Positions 49,489-56,358 of a stretch of 64,000 nucleotides of DNA are shown here, piece after piece (position 1 is the first letter of the stretch; each line of letters opens with the position of its first letter). A program made the position numbers and the translations under genes. The notes under the pieces are model-generated. The model was not told the origin of the DNA. It searched no databases and worked only from the letters and a program-made list of their open reading frames with translations. This DNA is from a virus, in the IMG/VR virus record IMGVR_UViG_3300005253_000361, positions 53,124 to 117,123 of that record, one strand, 5' to 3'.

Positions 49489-50009
49489 TGGCGATCACAA
49501 CAATTCCCGTACGGCTACTGGACGTCCCACAGTTGCACGCGCTCTTGTGGGCGGCCGAAGCGGTATCGGCGGTCCCGTGTCCGGAGGGCTGCACCGATGG
49601 GGTCGTTTGCGCGGAGCAAGTCTCGGAAGACGAATGGCTCGCGGTGCAGTGTGAGTGGTGCGCGATGGCGGATTACCTCCGGGACGCGGCCGGGTACGAG
49701 GAAGAGGAGGAGGCCGACCACGACACCCGCACCGTATTTGATCGGTGCAGCTACTGCAGCCACTACTGGGGCAACCACCTCGCCCGCATGTCCGGTGGGG
49801 AGGTCGGCTGTGTGTTGGCTGGTTGCGACTGCCGGTGGGCACCGCCCATTACACGACCCTGCGCCCACGAGAGCGCCGAGGTCCGCACCTGTGGAACGGG
49901 CGAGTTCGATCTGCTTCACCGGAAGCTTCAGGAGCTGCTGAACATCGTCCGAGGCCTGCGGAGTGACCGGAACCGTGTAATGGGTCCAGACAAAACGGTG
50001 CGAGATTGA
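49488..50009 (+). CDS. Cysteine-rich hypothetical protein
   Basis: A 173-residue protein from ATG 49488, overlapping the previous stop. It has multiple clusters (CPEGCTDGVVC, CEWC, CSYCSHYWGNH, CVLAGCDC) suggesting two or more zinc sites, and a helical C-terminus. No family recognised. Confidence 0.65.
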   Translation: MAITTIPVRLLDVPQLHALLWAAEAVSAVPCPEGCTDGVVCAEQVSEDEWLAVQCEWCAMADYLRDAAGYEEEEEADHDTRTVFDRCSYCSHYWGNHLARMSGGEVGCVLAGCDCRWAPPITRPCAHESAEVRTCGTGEFDLLHRKLQELLNIVRGLRSDRNRVMGPDKTVRD

Positions 50010-50444
50010 TTGCATCATGACCAGGCAAATGAATACCTTGGCTCTACCTCAACCACGTGCGTGGTCGAAGTTATCGACGGCCCACTACAGCAGGTTGACC
50101 CCGAGTCCCTGCTGGGCTGTCGAACCAAGGGTTGCCCGATCCTGCCCCTCCCTACCCAGGCGGGGACTCTTGGACCGGAAGTCTCCCGGGGGATCGCCCA
50201 CCCTTTCCCCCTCGGGAGGCTTCACTATTTTCGGGGCGAGCCTGATGTGCCCACCCGGAGCGGTAATCCCGGTACTTTCGAGGTGGCTCCAAGGAGTCAG
50301 CTTCGGCCGGGGCAATCCGGGCATCCTGCTGCAGCGGGGCAGGCTCGCCCCCCCAGATATTCCAGCCCATACCGGCACACCAATTGGGTCGTCGCGGCGT
50401 CAGCTGCGTGCGGTCCCGACCGACTGAGGGGTAGTTATGAGTGA
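50010..50444 (+). CDS. Doubtful reading frame
   Basis: A TTG-initiated frame of 144 codons; the first ~60 residues (TTCVVEVIDGPLQQVDPESLLGC) look coding, the rest is Pro/Arg-rich and less convincing. An overlapping frame from 50017 is also open. A strong hairpin (CTCCCG ... CGGGAG) occurs near 50188-50218. The stretch could be a decayed gene or a structured leader. Confidence 0.3.
   Translation: MHHDQANEYLGSTSTTCVVEVIDGPLQQVDPESLLGCRTKGCPILPLPTQAGTLGPEVSRGIAHPFPLGRLHYFRGEPDVPTRSGNPGTFEVAPRSQLRPGQSGHPAAAGQARPPRYSSPYRHTNWVVAASAACGPDRLRGSYE
50421..50431 (+). promoter_or_regulatory. TGAGGG element upstream of ASCH gene
   Basis: CGACTGAGGGG followed by TAGTT-ATG: here the element itself supplies the ribosome site. 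Confidence 0.6.
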
Positions 50445-50955
50445 ATTGTTGAGGCCGTTTACAACATTGTTGATTTCTCCCGAGGTACCGATGCGCCAGG
50501 CGATTCTGGCCGGCGACAAGACCGTCACGCTTCGGCTCGGCCACCGGGACTACCAACGCGGCGACAAGTTGATGCTGTGTTGCCATCTCGATCCCTGGGC
50601 GGTCATGACGACCGTGGTCTCGGTTCGCCATACCTCCCTCGCCGAAGTGGGGCAGCTGGACTGGGAGGCTGAGGGGTTCGATAGCCACCAGGAGATGGTC
50701 GAGGGCATCGAGCGCTACTACGGGCCGATGATCCCGCAGCAGAACATCACGATCCTCCGGTGGGGTGCCCTCGAGGGGCAGCTGACCGAGCCCCCGACAG
50801 AAGATGCCGAGGCACCGACGCGCCAGGCGATCCAGGCCTCGCTGGAGCCGAACATGGAAGCAGCCAAGCGTATATCGGAGCTCGGGATGTCGACCGAGCC
50901 CCCGACAGAGGAGCCCGAGGTGGTTGCGCCGGAAGGCTCCAAGGAGGAGGCATGA
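50437..50955 (+). CDS. ASCH-domain protein
   Basis: A 172-residue protein. Residues about 8-110 (LLISPEVPMRQAILAGDKTVTLRLGHRDYQRGDKLMLCC ... VVSVRHTSLAEV ... ITILRW) match the ASCH/PUA-like fold, thought to bind RNA or modified nucleosides. The tail is Pro/Glu-rich with two TEPPTE repeats. RNA binding is inferred from the fold. Confidence 0.7.
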   Translation: MSELLRPFTTLLISPEVPMRQAILAGDKTVTLRLGHRDYQRGDKLMLCCHLDPWAVMTTVVSVRHTSLAEVGQLDWEAEGFDSHQEMVEGIERYYGPMIPQQNITILRWGALEGQLTEPPTEDAEAPTRQAIQASLEPNMEAAKRISELGMSTEPPTEEPEVVAPEGSKEEA

Positions 50956-51212
50956 GGAAGTGGGAGATCTTGATCTACTACTGGCGCGGAACTTTACTGC
51001 TCGCGACGCACCGAATGGTCGTGGAGCTGGATAAGTACCCGGAGGCGACGGTGCAGGAGCTGTCGAATGGGGGCTTCACGTACGGAAAGCCTCCGATGTC
51101 CTCGTGTCCCCACGGTACCCACGTGTTCGTTCCTCGCCGGGCCATCTTCAGGATCGAGACGAGCGACATTACTCCTCAGGAGGAAGATGATGCTGTCGAA
51201 GCGAAGGAGTAG
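50952..51212 (+). CDS. Hypothetical protein, 86 residues
   Basis: ATG 50952 overlaps the ASCH stop with GGAGGAGG upstream. Hydrophobic aromatic start (WEILIYYWRGTLLLATH), acidic end. Unknown. Confidence 0.6.
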   Translation: MRKWEILIYYWRGTLLLATHRMVVELDKYPEATVQELSNGGFTYGKPPMSSCPHGTHVFVPRRAIFRIETSDITPQEEDDAVEAKE

Positions 51213-51537
51213 CGACAACCTGACTCTGTGGGTCCTGTTGTTCGGGGCCCTCATCGGGTTTTTATTCGGCTTCGGCGAGGGTTTGCAGGTATGCCAGAGT
51301 GCCGCTCCGAACTATGGACTCGAGTCGCCGGATCATGGCCTCCAGGCAGCTCCCGTTATCTCGGCGGTATCGCTACCGCAGGACAGGGCGGCCGAAGGCC
51401 GCCCTGTCACCGACCGGAAAACCGGCCTCTATTTGATCCTCGGGATCCTGGTGGGGTCGCTGGGAACCCTGGCCGGCGTCAGGCTTGCTCGCGGGATCGT
51501 GGGTCGCCTGATGGATGCCTGGGGGCTGGAATGTTGA
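51190..51537 (+). CDS. Membrane protein with two transmembrane segments
   Basis: A 115-residue protein; the second of two adjacent ATGs (51190) has the better spacing to GGAGG. Transmembrane segments near 12-32 (LWVLLFGALIGFLFGFGEGL) and 78-100 (LYLILGILVGSLGTLAGV). Holin-like size, but no lysis gene is adjacent. Confidence 0.6.
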   Translation: MLSKRRSSDNLTLWVLLFGALIGFLFGFGEGLQVCQSAAPNYGLESPDHGLQAAPVISAVSLPQDRAAEGRPVTDRKTGLYLILGILVGSLGTLAGVRLARGIVGRLMDAWGLEC

Positions 51538-51580
51538 CCTGGCTGCAGGGCCGCTGGAGGCGTCGGCAGTAACGAAACTT

Positions 51581-51652
51581 TGGCCCGTAGCTCAGCGGTA
51601 GAGCGTCCGACTGATAATCGGAAGGTCGGTGGCTCAAATCCACCCGGGCCAA
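51581..51652 (+). tRNA. tRNA-Ile (GAT anticodon)
   Basis: A full cloverleaf of 72 bases: acceptor TGGCCCG/CGGGCCA (7 pairs, U1-A72), D-arm GCTC/GAGC, anticodon stem TCCGA/TCGGA with loop CTGATAA, T-arm GGTGG/CCACC with loop CTCAAAT, discriminator A. CCA is not encoded. It may support Ile codon reading or repair a host-cleaved tRNA. Confidence 0.93.
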
Positions 51653-51660
51653 CTGCAGGG

Positions 51661-51733
51661 GTTGGGGGCGGCACGGAACTTCTTGCTTGGAGACCGTCGT
51701 GCCTTGGAGGCACGACGCCGTGCGGCCCCCAAC
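51661..51733 (+). ncRNA. Strongly folded RNA directly downstream of the tRNA
   Basis: An outer stem pairs 51661-51676 with 51718-51733 (15 of 16 pairs; one G-G mismatch). It encloses an 18-base single-stranded bulge and an inner perfect nine-pair hairpin (51695-51717, loop TTGGA). No T-run follows, so it is not a simple terminator. It begins nine bases after the tRNA and ends 11 bases before the next ribosome site. It may be processed with the tRNA. Confidence 0.6.
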
Positions 51734-51754
51734 ATTTCAACCGAGGAGGGGGAT

Positions 51755-52012
51755 ATGAATCGACGACAAATGTTTCGCCTGTTGCCCGCTGTAGCGGGGG
51801 CTGCGGCGGCGGTACCGCTGGGGTTGGCCGGTGGGGACGAGGTGGTGGAGTTTGAAACGCTGCACATCGAGCACGAAACACCCGAACTGCTCATCGGCTT
51901 CGCCGGTGCGAGCGCCGGACCGTACCAAATTCCACATTCCACCCCTGATCGCTTCACTGTGACGATCACGGAGCCCTCGGGGCGACAGCACCGATTCCTC
52001 AAAGAGAAATAG
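51755..52012 (+). CDS. Small protein with twin-arginine-like signal
   Basis: An 85-residue protein from ATG 51755 (GAGGAGGGGG upstream). MNRRQMFRLLPAVAGAAAAVPLGLAG resembles a Tat signal: RR, then a hydrophobic Ala-rich stretch. The mature part is a short beta-rich domain. Export is inferred from the N-terminus. Confidence 0.6.
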   Translation: MNRRQMFRLLPAVAGAAAAVPLGLAGGDEVVEFETLHIEHETPELLIGFAGASAGPYQIPHSTPDRFTVTITEPSGRQHRFLKEK

Positions 52013-52026
52013 GAGGGGGATATGAA
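52001..52026 (+). repeat. 26-base stop/ribosome-site/start cassette, copy 1
   Basis: Identical to 52256-52281; spans KEK-stop, AGGAGGGGG and the next ATGAA. Confidence 0.85.
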
Positions 52027-52267
52027 GGTTTGCGGAACAACCCACCAGGGGGACGAGGTGGAGTTCACGGCTTACTTCTGTACGTGCCCGATGGAACAGG
52101 AGTCCACGTGAGGCCACTGGCCCGTGGTCCACGGATCTCACTGTGAGCTCGAATTTGACTGCTGGGTCGAACTCGTCCGGAGCTGCTTCGGAGGTTGGTA
52201 CGGCAGTCGCAGCCACCTGAACGTGCCAGGGTATCGAGATCCTTGGCAGCGGATAAAAGAGAAATAG
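52022..52267 (+). pseudogene. Cysteine-rich small gene with an in-frame TGA
   Basis: ATG 52022 with a strong ribosome site encodes MKVCGTTHQGDEVEFTAYFC and CTCPMEQEST, then a TGA at 52109-52111. The same frame continues for 51 good codons (GHWPVVHGSHCELEFDCWVE ... PWQRIKEK) to TAG 52267, ending in the same cassette as its neighbour. Either a nonsense change (TGG to TGA is one base), read-through, or a sequencing error; a 29-residue peptide is the minimal product. Confidence 0.55.
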
Positions 52268-52281
52268 GAGGGGGATATGAA
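52256..52281 (+). repeat. 26-base stop/ribosome-site/start cassette, copy 2
   Basis: Identical to 52001-52026, before the membrane-protein gene. Confidence 0.85.
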
Positions 52282-52684
52282 CGTATCGACCCAAGTAGCG
52301 GAATTGTTGGACGTGTTAGCGGCTCGCTTCGGCACAACCGCTGAGTACCTATGGGCCACGATGGTCCGGCACCACGTGATCGAGGGCTGGCTCCAGGTAG
52401 CGGCCGGCGGAGGACTTATCCTGGGTGGTCTGGTGGCGGGCGGTTTCGCCTACCGGGCCCACCAGGCCGTGCGGCGTCTGATCGATCTCGGCCGTGGCAC
52501 CGGCGAAACCGGCTACAGCTGGGACGCGCGGCTTCGGGACACCAAGGGGTGTCGAACCTTCCTGTTATGTGTCTTTGGTGGTCTCGTGTTGATCGGTAGC
52601 GGAATCGCGCTGACCGCGGGCCTGCAGCAAATCTTGATCCCGGAGTATTACGCCCTGCAGGAAATCCTGCGGGTCCTCCAGTAG
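52277..52684 (+). CDS. Membrane protein with two transmembrane segments
   Basis: A 135-residue protein. Transmembrane segments near 41-60 (VAAGGGLILGGLVAGGFAY) and 95-117 (FLLCVFGGLVLIGSGIALTAGL) with a charged loop between. Holin or early membrane effector are both possible. Confidence 0.6.
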   Translation: MNVSTQVAELLDVLAARFGTTAEYLWATMVRHHVIEGWLQVAAGGGLILGGLVAGGFAYRAHQAVRRLIDLGRGTGETGYSWDARLRDTKGCRTFLLCVFGGLVLIGSGIALTAGLQQILIPEYYALQEILRVLQ

Positions 52685-52727
52685 GAGAAATTCTACCGCG
52701 GGGTCCTGAATTATGCGAATTGTTAGG

Positions 52728-52760
52728 TTCCTTTACTAACTCGATCCCTTAGTAAAGGAA
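52728..52760. promoter_or_regulatory. Perfect 12-bp inverted repeat
   Basis: TTCCTTTACTAA and TTAGTAAAGGAA flank nine bases (CTCGATCCC). No T-run follows. A dimeric repressor site or an attachment-type site would look like this. Confidence 0.6.
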
Positions 52761-52763
52761 AGC

Positions 52764-52775
52764 CGAAAATTTTCG
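52764..52775. promoter_or_regulatory. 12-base palindrome CGAAAATTTTCG
   Basis: Perfectly self-complementary and directly next to the 12-bp inverted repeat; an operator candidate. Confidence 0.4.
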
Positions 52776-52780
52776 ACACT

Positions 52781-52792
52781 CCGGTGAGAGTT
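52781..52792 (+). promoter_or_regulatory. CCGGTGAGAGTT motif in right arm
   Basis: The only plus-strand copy of the late motif, 74 nt before the start of the next gene. Confidence 0.45.
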
Positions 52793-52830
52793 CGGTAGAC
52801 GAGCGTGTAACGGCTCCATAATCTGGGGCT

Positions 52831-52848
52831 ACTGGCTGAGGGGCCAGT
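52831..52848 (+). promoter_or_regulatory. Hairpin TGAGGG element
   Basis: ACTGGC-TGAGGG-GCCAGT: six perfect pairs around the loop, 23 nt before ATG 52866. Confidence 0.7.
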
Positions 52849-52865
52849 CTACAAAGGAGGGGGTA

Positions 52866-53216
52866 ATGAGTCGAAGTTGGAGTTTAGTCGGACTGACTGA
52901 GGACGCGCGCGACTTCCTGAAGGCGCAGGCACACGCGGAGGATTTCGAGCTCCGGAACGTCTCTACTGACGAGGTGGTGAGCCGCTACAGTCGGGCTTCC
53001 GGTGAGCCGTCTGGTCGAATCGTCGAACCTTGGTACGACGAGATCTACGAGCTGCTCCGCTACCCCCTTCTGGACGGAACCTACTGCTACGAGTTCGTCC
53101 AGGCGGAGCCCTGGAGCTCCGGCCCCAACACGTTCCTCGCACTCGCCCACGACATCGACGGCACGGACCCGATCCCGGAGACTCTCTGGGATCAGGACAT
53201 CATCGAGCAGTACTGA
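52866..53216 (+). CDS. Hypothetical protein, 116 residues
   Basis: An acidic protein with TEDARDFLKAQAHAEDFELR and EPWYDEIYELLRYPLLDG. First gene after the regulatory region and coupled to the SLOG-like gene by TGATG. No family recognised. Confidence 0.65.
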   Translation: MSRSWSLVGLTEDARDFLKAQAHAEDFELRNVSTDEVVSRYSRASGEPSGRIVEPWYDEIYELLRYPLLDGTYCYEFVQAEPWSSGPNTFLALAHDIDGTDPIPETLWDQDIIEQY

Positions 53217-53551
53217 TGCGCGTCGCGATCGTCGGCTCCCGCCACTACCCGGACCCGATCAAGGTGGTGGAGTACGTCCGGGCATTGCCGACAGACACCG
53301 TGGTGGTGTCGGGGGGCGCGGCCGGTCCCGATACCTGGGCCGAAGCGGCAGCGCTCTACCACGGAATGACAGTTCGGATCTTCAACGCCGATTGGCTTGG
53401 CCTCGATAGCGCGGCCGGCATGCTCCGCAACAGTCTCATCGTCGACGACGCCGACCGGCTCGTCGCCTTCTGGACCGGGTCGTCCGGCACGGCGGACTCG
53501 ATCGCGAAGGCTCGCGCTCGCGGGATCCCTGTTGAGGTGATCACCCCATGA
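53216..53551 (+). CDS. SLOG-superfamily protein (DUF2493-like)
   Basis: A 111-residue Rossmann-like protein from ATG 53216: MRVAIVGSRHYPDP, VVVSGGAAGPDTWAE and a closing LVAFWTGSSGTADSI. The GSR and SGGAxGxD motifs are those of DprA/SLOG-type nucleotide-binding domains. These may sense or bind nucleotides or ssDNA. Confidence 0.8.
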   Translation: MRVAIVGSRHYPDPIKVVEYVRALPTDTVVVSGGAAGPDTWAEAAALYHGMTVRIFNADWLGLDSAAGMLRNSLIVDDADRLVAFWTGSSGTADSIAKARARGIPVEVITP

Positions 53552-54051
53552 CCCGCGCCGAACGATGGATTGAAGAGCGCGGTCGGTACCGCCGGTCGAT
53601 GGCTGTCACCGACTTCCGCGCCGCGGTCGGCACAGAGAAGGGCCGCTGTACCTGGTGCGATGGGGCTCTACCTGGTAAGCGCCGCGTGTACTGCTCCGCT
53701 GTTTGCTCCGACGAGGTGTACGTCCGCTGCCACCCTGGTACCGCCCGGCACCGCGTGCGGCTACGGGACAAGAAGGTCTGCGCAGCCTGCGGACTCGACA
53801 CAAAGACACTGGCGCGATGGAAGCACAAGGACAAGATCCGCGACGAGTACAAAGCAATGCTTCGGAAACTCGGGTTTCACCTCATGCCTTGGGGGCGATC
53901 CTCTTTTTGGGACATGGACCACGTTGTGCCGATTACTGAGGGCGGCGGGATGTGCGGGCTCGAGGGACTCCAGACGCTCTGCGTGCCCTGCCACAAGGCG
54001 GAGACAAAAGAGCTCGCCAGCCGGCGTGCTCAGGAGAGGAAAGCGGCATGA
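53548..54051 (+). CDS. HNH endonuclease
   Basis: A 167-residue protein. Zinc pairs CTWCDG, YCSAVC and CAACG precede FWDMDHVVPITEGGG (catalytic DH), LEGLQTLCVPCHKAET (N/C-C-x-x-CH). The active-site His is present. It could be a homing or defence-type nuclease, or act in packaging; position among early genes favours the former. Confidence 0.8.
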   Translation: MTRAERWIEERGRYRRSMAVTDFRAAVGTEKGRCTWCDGALPGKRRVYCSAVCSDEVYVRCHPGTARHRVRLRDKKVCAACGLDTKTLARWKHKDKIRDEYKAMLRKLGFHLMPWGRSSFWDMDHVVPITEGGGMCGLEGLQTLCVPCHKAETKELASRRAQERKAA

Positions 54052-54638
54052 ACTGGGACTGGAGTGAGCTCGCCGAGAGGGATGACTGGCGAGACTACAT
54101 CCTGCCGAACCGTACCGATGAGCAGTTCTGGGCCGAGGGACGAGAAGAGGCCCGGGCGCTGGAACGGCTCATTACCCATCGTGAGGTTGTGTGCGATGTC
54201 GGGGCCGGAGTTGGGCGCGTGCTCCGCTACATCGATGCGGGACACAGGATTGCGGTCGAGCCGATCGACGCCTTCCGGGAGCGCATCGACCTCCCAGGCT
54301 GCACGCTGCTCCGCGACGTTAGCGAGGTCGAGACCGGGACGGTCGATTTTGCCTACTGCCTGATGGTGTACCAGCATGTCGACCGCGAGGAACAGAAACG
54401 TCTCACCTCAGAGCTGGCTCGAATGCTGGCACCGGGCGGGCAGGCACTGATCCAGATTCCGTGCGGTCCCTACTACCAGATGGACCGGCTGCAGAGGCAG
54501 GAGGCCAACATTTGGGCCGCGGCGTACAACACGTTCTTCGACAGTTCGCGCGTATACCCGGGACGCCTCGCCGGCTACGAGACCGACGTCGAGGGGCCCC
54601 AGGAGCTATTCATTCTCGGAACACGATCTGGCGCCTGA
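54048..54638 (+). CDS. SAM-dependent methyltransferase
   Basis: A 196-residue class I enzyme. Motif I VVCDVGAGVGRVLRYI (47-62), VDFAYCLMVYQHV (motif II region), then ELARMLAPGGQALIQIP. This is the Methyltransf_11/23 type that acts on small molecules or sugars rather than DNA. With glycosyltransferases and rml genes in the phage, sugar methylation is an option. Confidence 0.75.
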   Translation: MNWDWSELAERDDWRDYILPNRTDEQFWAEGREEARALERLITHREVVCDVGAGVGRVLRYIDAGHRIAVEPIDAFRERIDLPGCTLLRDVSEVETGTVDFAYCLMVYQHVDREEQKRLTSELARMLAPGGQALIQIPCGPYYQMDRLQRQEANIWAAAYNTFFDSSRVYPGRLAGYETDVEGPQELFILGTRSGA

Positions 54639-54645
54639 GGGGCGC
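54631..54645 (+). promoter_or_regulatory. Hairpin TGAGGG element
   Basis: GCGCC-TGAGG-GGCGC, five pairs; followed by AAGGAGGGGG and ATG 54662. It overlaps the stop of the methyltransferase gene. Confidence 0.65.
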
Positions 54646-54661
54646 TACAAGGAGGGGGAAC

Positions 54662-54925
54662 ATGGACATGAGGAGTACTAGCCAGAAGAAGAAGCGGAAG
54701 AAGAAACCCAGTCTGAGAGCTCGGGTCGTGGGGGCTTTGGCTGTCATGGTGGGCCTACTGGGGCTCGCGTTCGGCGTCGGGCTCAGCGCCATCTGGCTGC
54801 TCCAGCAGGTCTGGAACGGATTCGTGCCGGTCGCGTTCGGGGGCCACGTGCTCACATTCGGCGAGACCGCAAGCGGGATCGTGCTGGCGATCGTGGCGGT
54901 CCTGGCTCTGCGGGTGAAGCGATGA
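54662..54925 (+). CDS. Small membrane protein with basic N-terminus
   Basis: An 87-residue protein: a Lys-rich head (QKKKRKKKPSLRAR), transmembrane helices near 25-45 and 63-83. Unknown function. Its stop overlaps the RNA ligase start. Confidence 0.6.
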   Translation: MDMRSTSQKKKRKKKPSLRARVVGALAVMVGLLGLAFGVGLSAIWLLQQVWNGFVPVAFGGHVLTFGETASGIVLAIVAVLALRVKR

Positions 54926-55848
54926 AGGGCCTCCACAGCTATCCGAAAATCTGGCAGCTAGGCCATCCGAATATTGCGAATCTGTTCGACGGGCCGGTGG
55001 TGGTGTCAGAAAAGGTCGATGGGAGCCAATTTAGCTTCGGCGTCCGGGACGGTGAGCTCAAGATGCGCTCCAAGGGCGTTGAGGTGGTGGAGCCGGTCGA
55101 CGACAAGAACTTCAACCAGGCGGCCGCGACGGCCCGCCGACTCTTTGACGAGGGCCTGCTCCACGAGGGCTGGATCTACCGCGGCGAGTCGATGCGGTCG
55201 GAGAGCCACAACACGCTTCGGTACGCGCGACAACCGCGGCACGGGTTTGTTTTGTTCGACATCGACGTCGAGATCGAGACCCGCCTACAGCCGAATCGCT
55301 TTTTCGATGAGGTAAGGAAGCTCGGGCTCGAGTACTGCCCGGTTCTCTACACGGGTGTGGTTGAGAATGCGGAGGAGCTCAAGCGGCTGCTCGACACTGA
55401 GTCGTTCCTCGGCGGCACCAAGGTCGAGGGGGTGGTGATCAAGAACTACGTCCGGTGGGATGAGCGCTCCGGCAAGCAGCTGATGGGCAAGATCGTGAGC
55501 GACGAGTTCCGGGAGCGGCACACGAAGCAGTGGCGGGCCGACAATCCAGGTGGCCAGAGGATCATCGAGCAGCTGGTCCAGACGCTCTCGTGCGAGCCCC
55601 GCTACCTCAAGGCTCTCCAGAAGCTTGATGAGCTGGGGCAGCTGACCGGGACCACCCAGGATATCGGCCCGCTGATGAAGATCGCGAGCCAGGACATCGA
55701 GGCAGAGGAGCAGGAATGGATCCGCGAGCAGCTCTACCGATGGGCTAGGAAGAAGATCCTGCGGGGCTCAGTCCGAGCGCTCCCGACCTGGTACAAAGAC
55801 CGGCTCGCTGAGAGTCAATTCGACGAGGCCTCGGAGGAGGCCGCATAG
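54922..55848 (+). CDS. RNA ligase family protein
   Basis: A 308-residue nucleotidyltransferase. Motif I SEKVDGSQ with adenylated Lys31, IYRGESM (motif III area), GFVLFDIDVE, KVEGVVIKNY (motif IV) and QLMGKIVSDEF (motif V). These fit T4 Rnl2-like or related RNA ligases. It could reseal tRNAs cut by host anticodon nucleases; a tRNA gene lies 3.3 kb upstream. Confidence 0.8.
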   Translation: MKGLHSYPKIWQLGHPNIANLFDGPVVVSEKVDGSQFSFGVRDGELKMRSKGVEVVEPVDDKNFNQAAATARRLFDEGLLHEGWIYRGESMRSESHNTLRYARQPRHGFVLFDIDVEIETRLQPNRFFDEVRKLGLEYCPVLYTGVVENAEELKRLLDTESFLGGTKVEGVVIKNYVRWDERSGKQLMGKIVSDEFRERHTKQWRADNPGGQRIIEQLVQTLSCEPRYLKALQKLDELGQLTGTTQDIGPLMKIASQDIEAEEQEWIREQLYRWARKKILRGSVRALPTWYKDRLAESQFDEASEEAA

Positions 55849-55861
55849 CAAGGAGGGGGAA

Positions 55862-56101
55862 ATGTTCTTCACCAAAAGCTGCCAGGGCCGCGGCGTCATC
55901 ATGCGAAAGAGCTCCATGAAGTTGGTACGGCGGTCGGTCGGGGACCCGATGGGGACCCGACGATACCGAGACTGGTACTGCCGGTGGTGTACGCCTGGCC
56001 ATGACCGGGTCGAGCGCTGGAACTGCACCACGTTCTACTACCGAGACTCCGTCGAGTGTGATGCGGACGGGAACCTGCTGGAGAGCGGAGGTGCCGAGTG
56101 A
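55862..56101 (+). CDS. Small CxxC protein
   Basis: A 79-residue protein, basic at the start, with WYCRWCTPGHDRVERWNC and a VECDADGN end. AAGGAGGGGG precedes ATG 55862. Probably zinc-binding. Confidence 0.55.
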   Translation: MFFTKSCQGRGVIMRKSSMKLVRRSVGDPMGTRRYRDWYCRWCTPGHDRVERWNCTTFYYRDSVECDADGNLLESGGAE

Positions 56102-56358
56102 GCGACCAGAGGAAGAAGAAGGTTTGGGTCGACCTGGCGTTCGTCGAAGCCCGCGCCCACGGGTGCCAACTCACGTTCGAGATCCACGATAGCTGGAACG
56201 ACTCTCGGAAACAGCAGCCCTACTACGTGATGGAGCTCAGCCCGTACGAGATCGAGTACATGATCCGTCGGCTCGGAGAGGGGTTGATCGCGATTGAGGA
56301 CCACGTGATGACGCAGCGCCGGAGGGCGATCGCGGCCCTGAAGGGAGACGACGCATGA
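56098..56358 (+). CDS. Hypothetical protein, 86 residues
   Basis: GTG 56098 overlaps the previous stop. LSPYEIEYMIRRLGEGLIAIEDHVM is amphipathic. The end (AIAALKGDDA) resembles the end of the next gene (VIAALKGADR), suggesting shared ancestry of the junctions. Confidence 0.6.
   Translation: MSDQRKKKVWVDLAFVEARAHGCQLTFEIHDSWNDSRKQQPYYVMELSPYEIEYMIRRLGEGLIAIEDHVMTQRRRAIAALKGDDA

Larger units (their letters stand above)
52685..52865 (+). promoter_or_regulatory. Regulatory intergenic region
   Basis: 180 bases that carry, in order, a 12-bp inverted repeat, a 12-base palindrome, a GGTGAGAGTT motif and a hairpin TGAGGG element, then AAAGGAGGGGG. It probably starts a new transcript. Confidence 0.6.
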
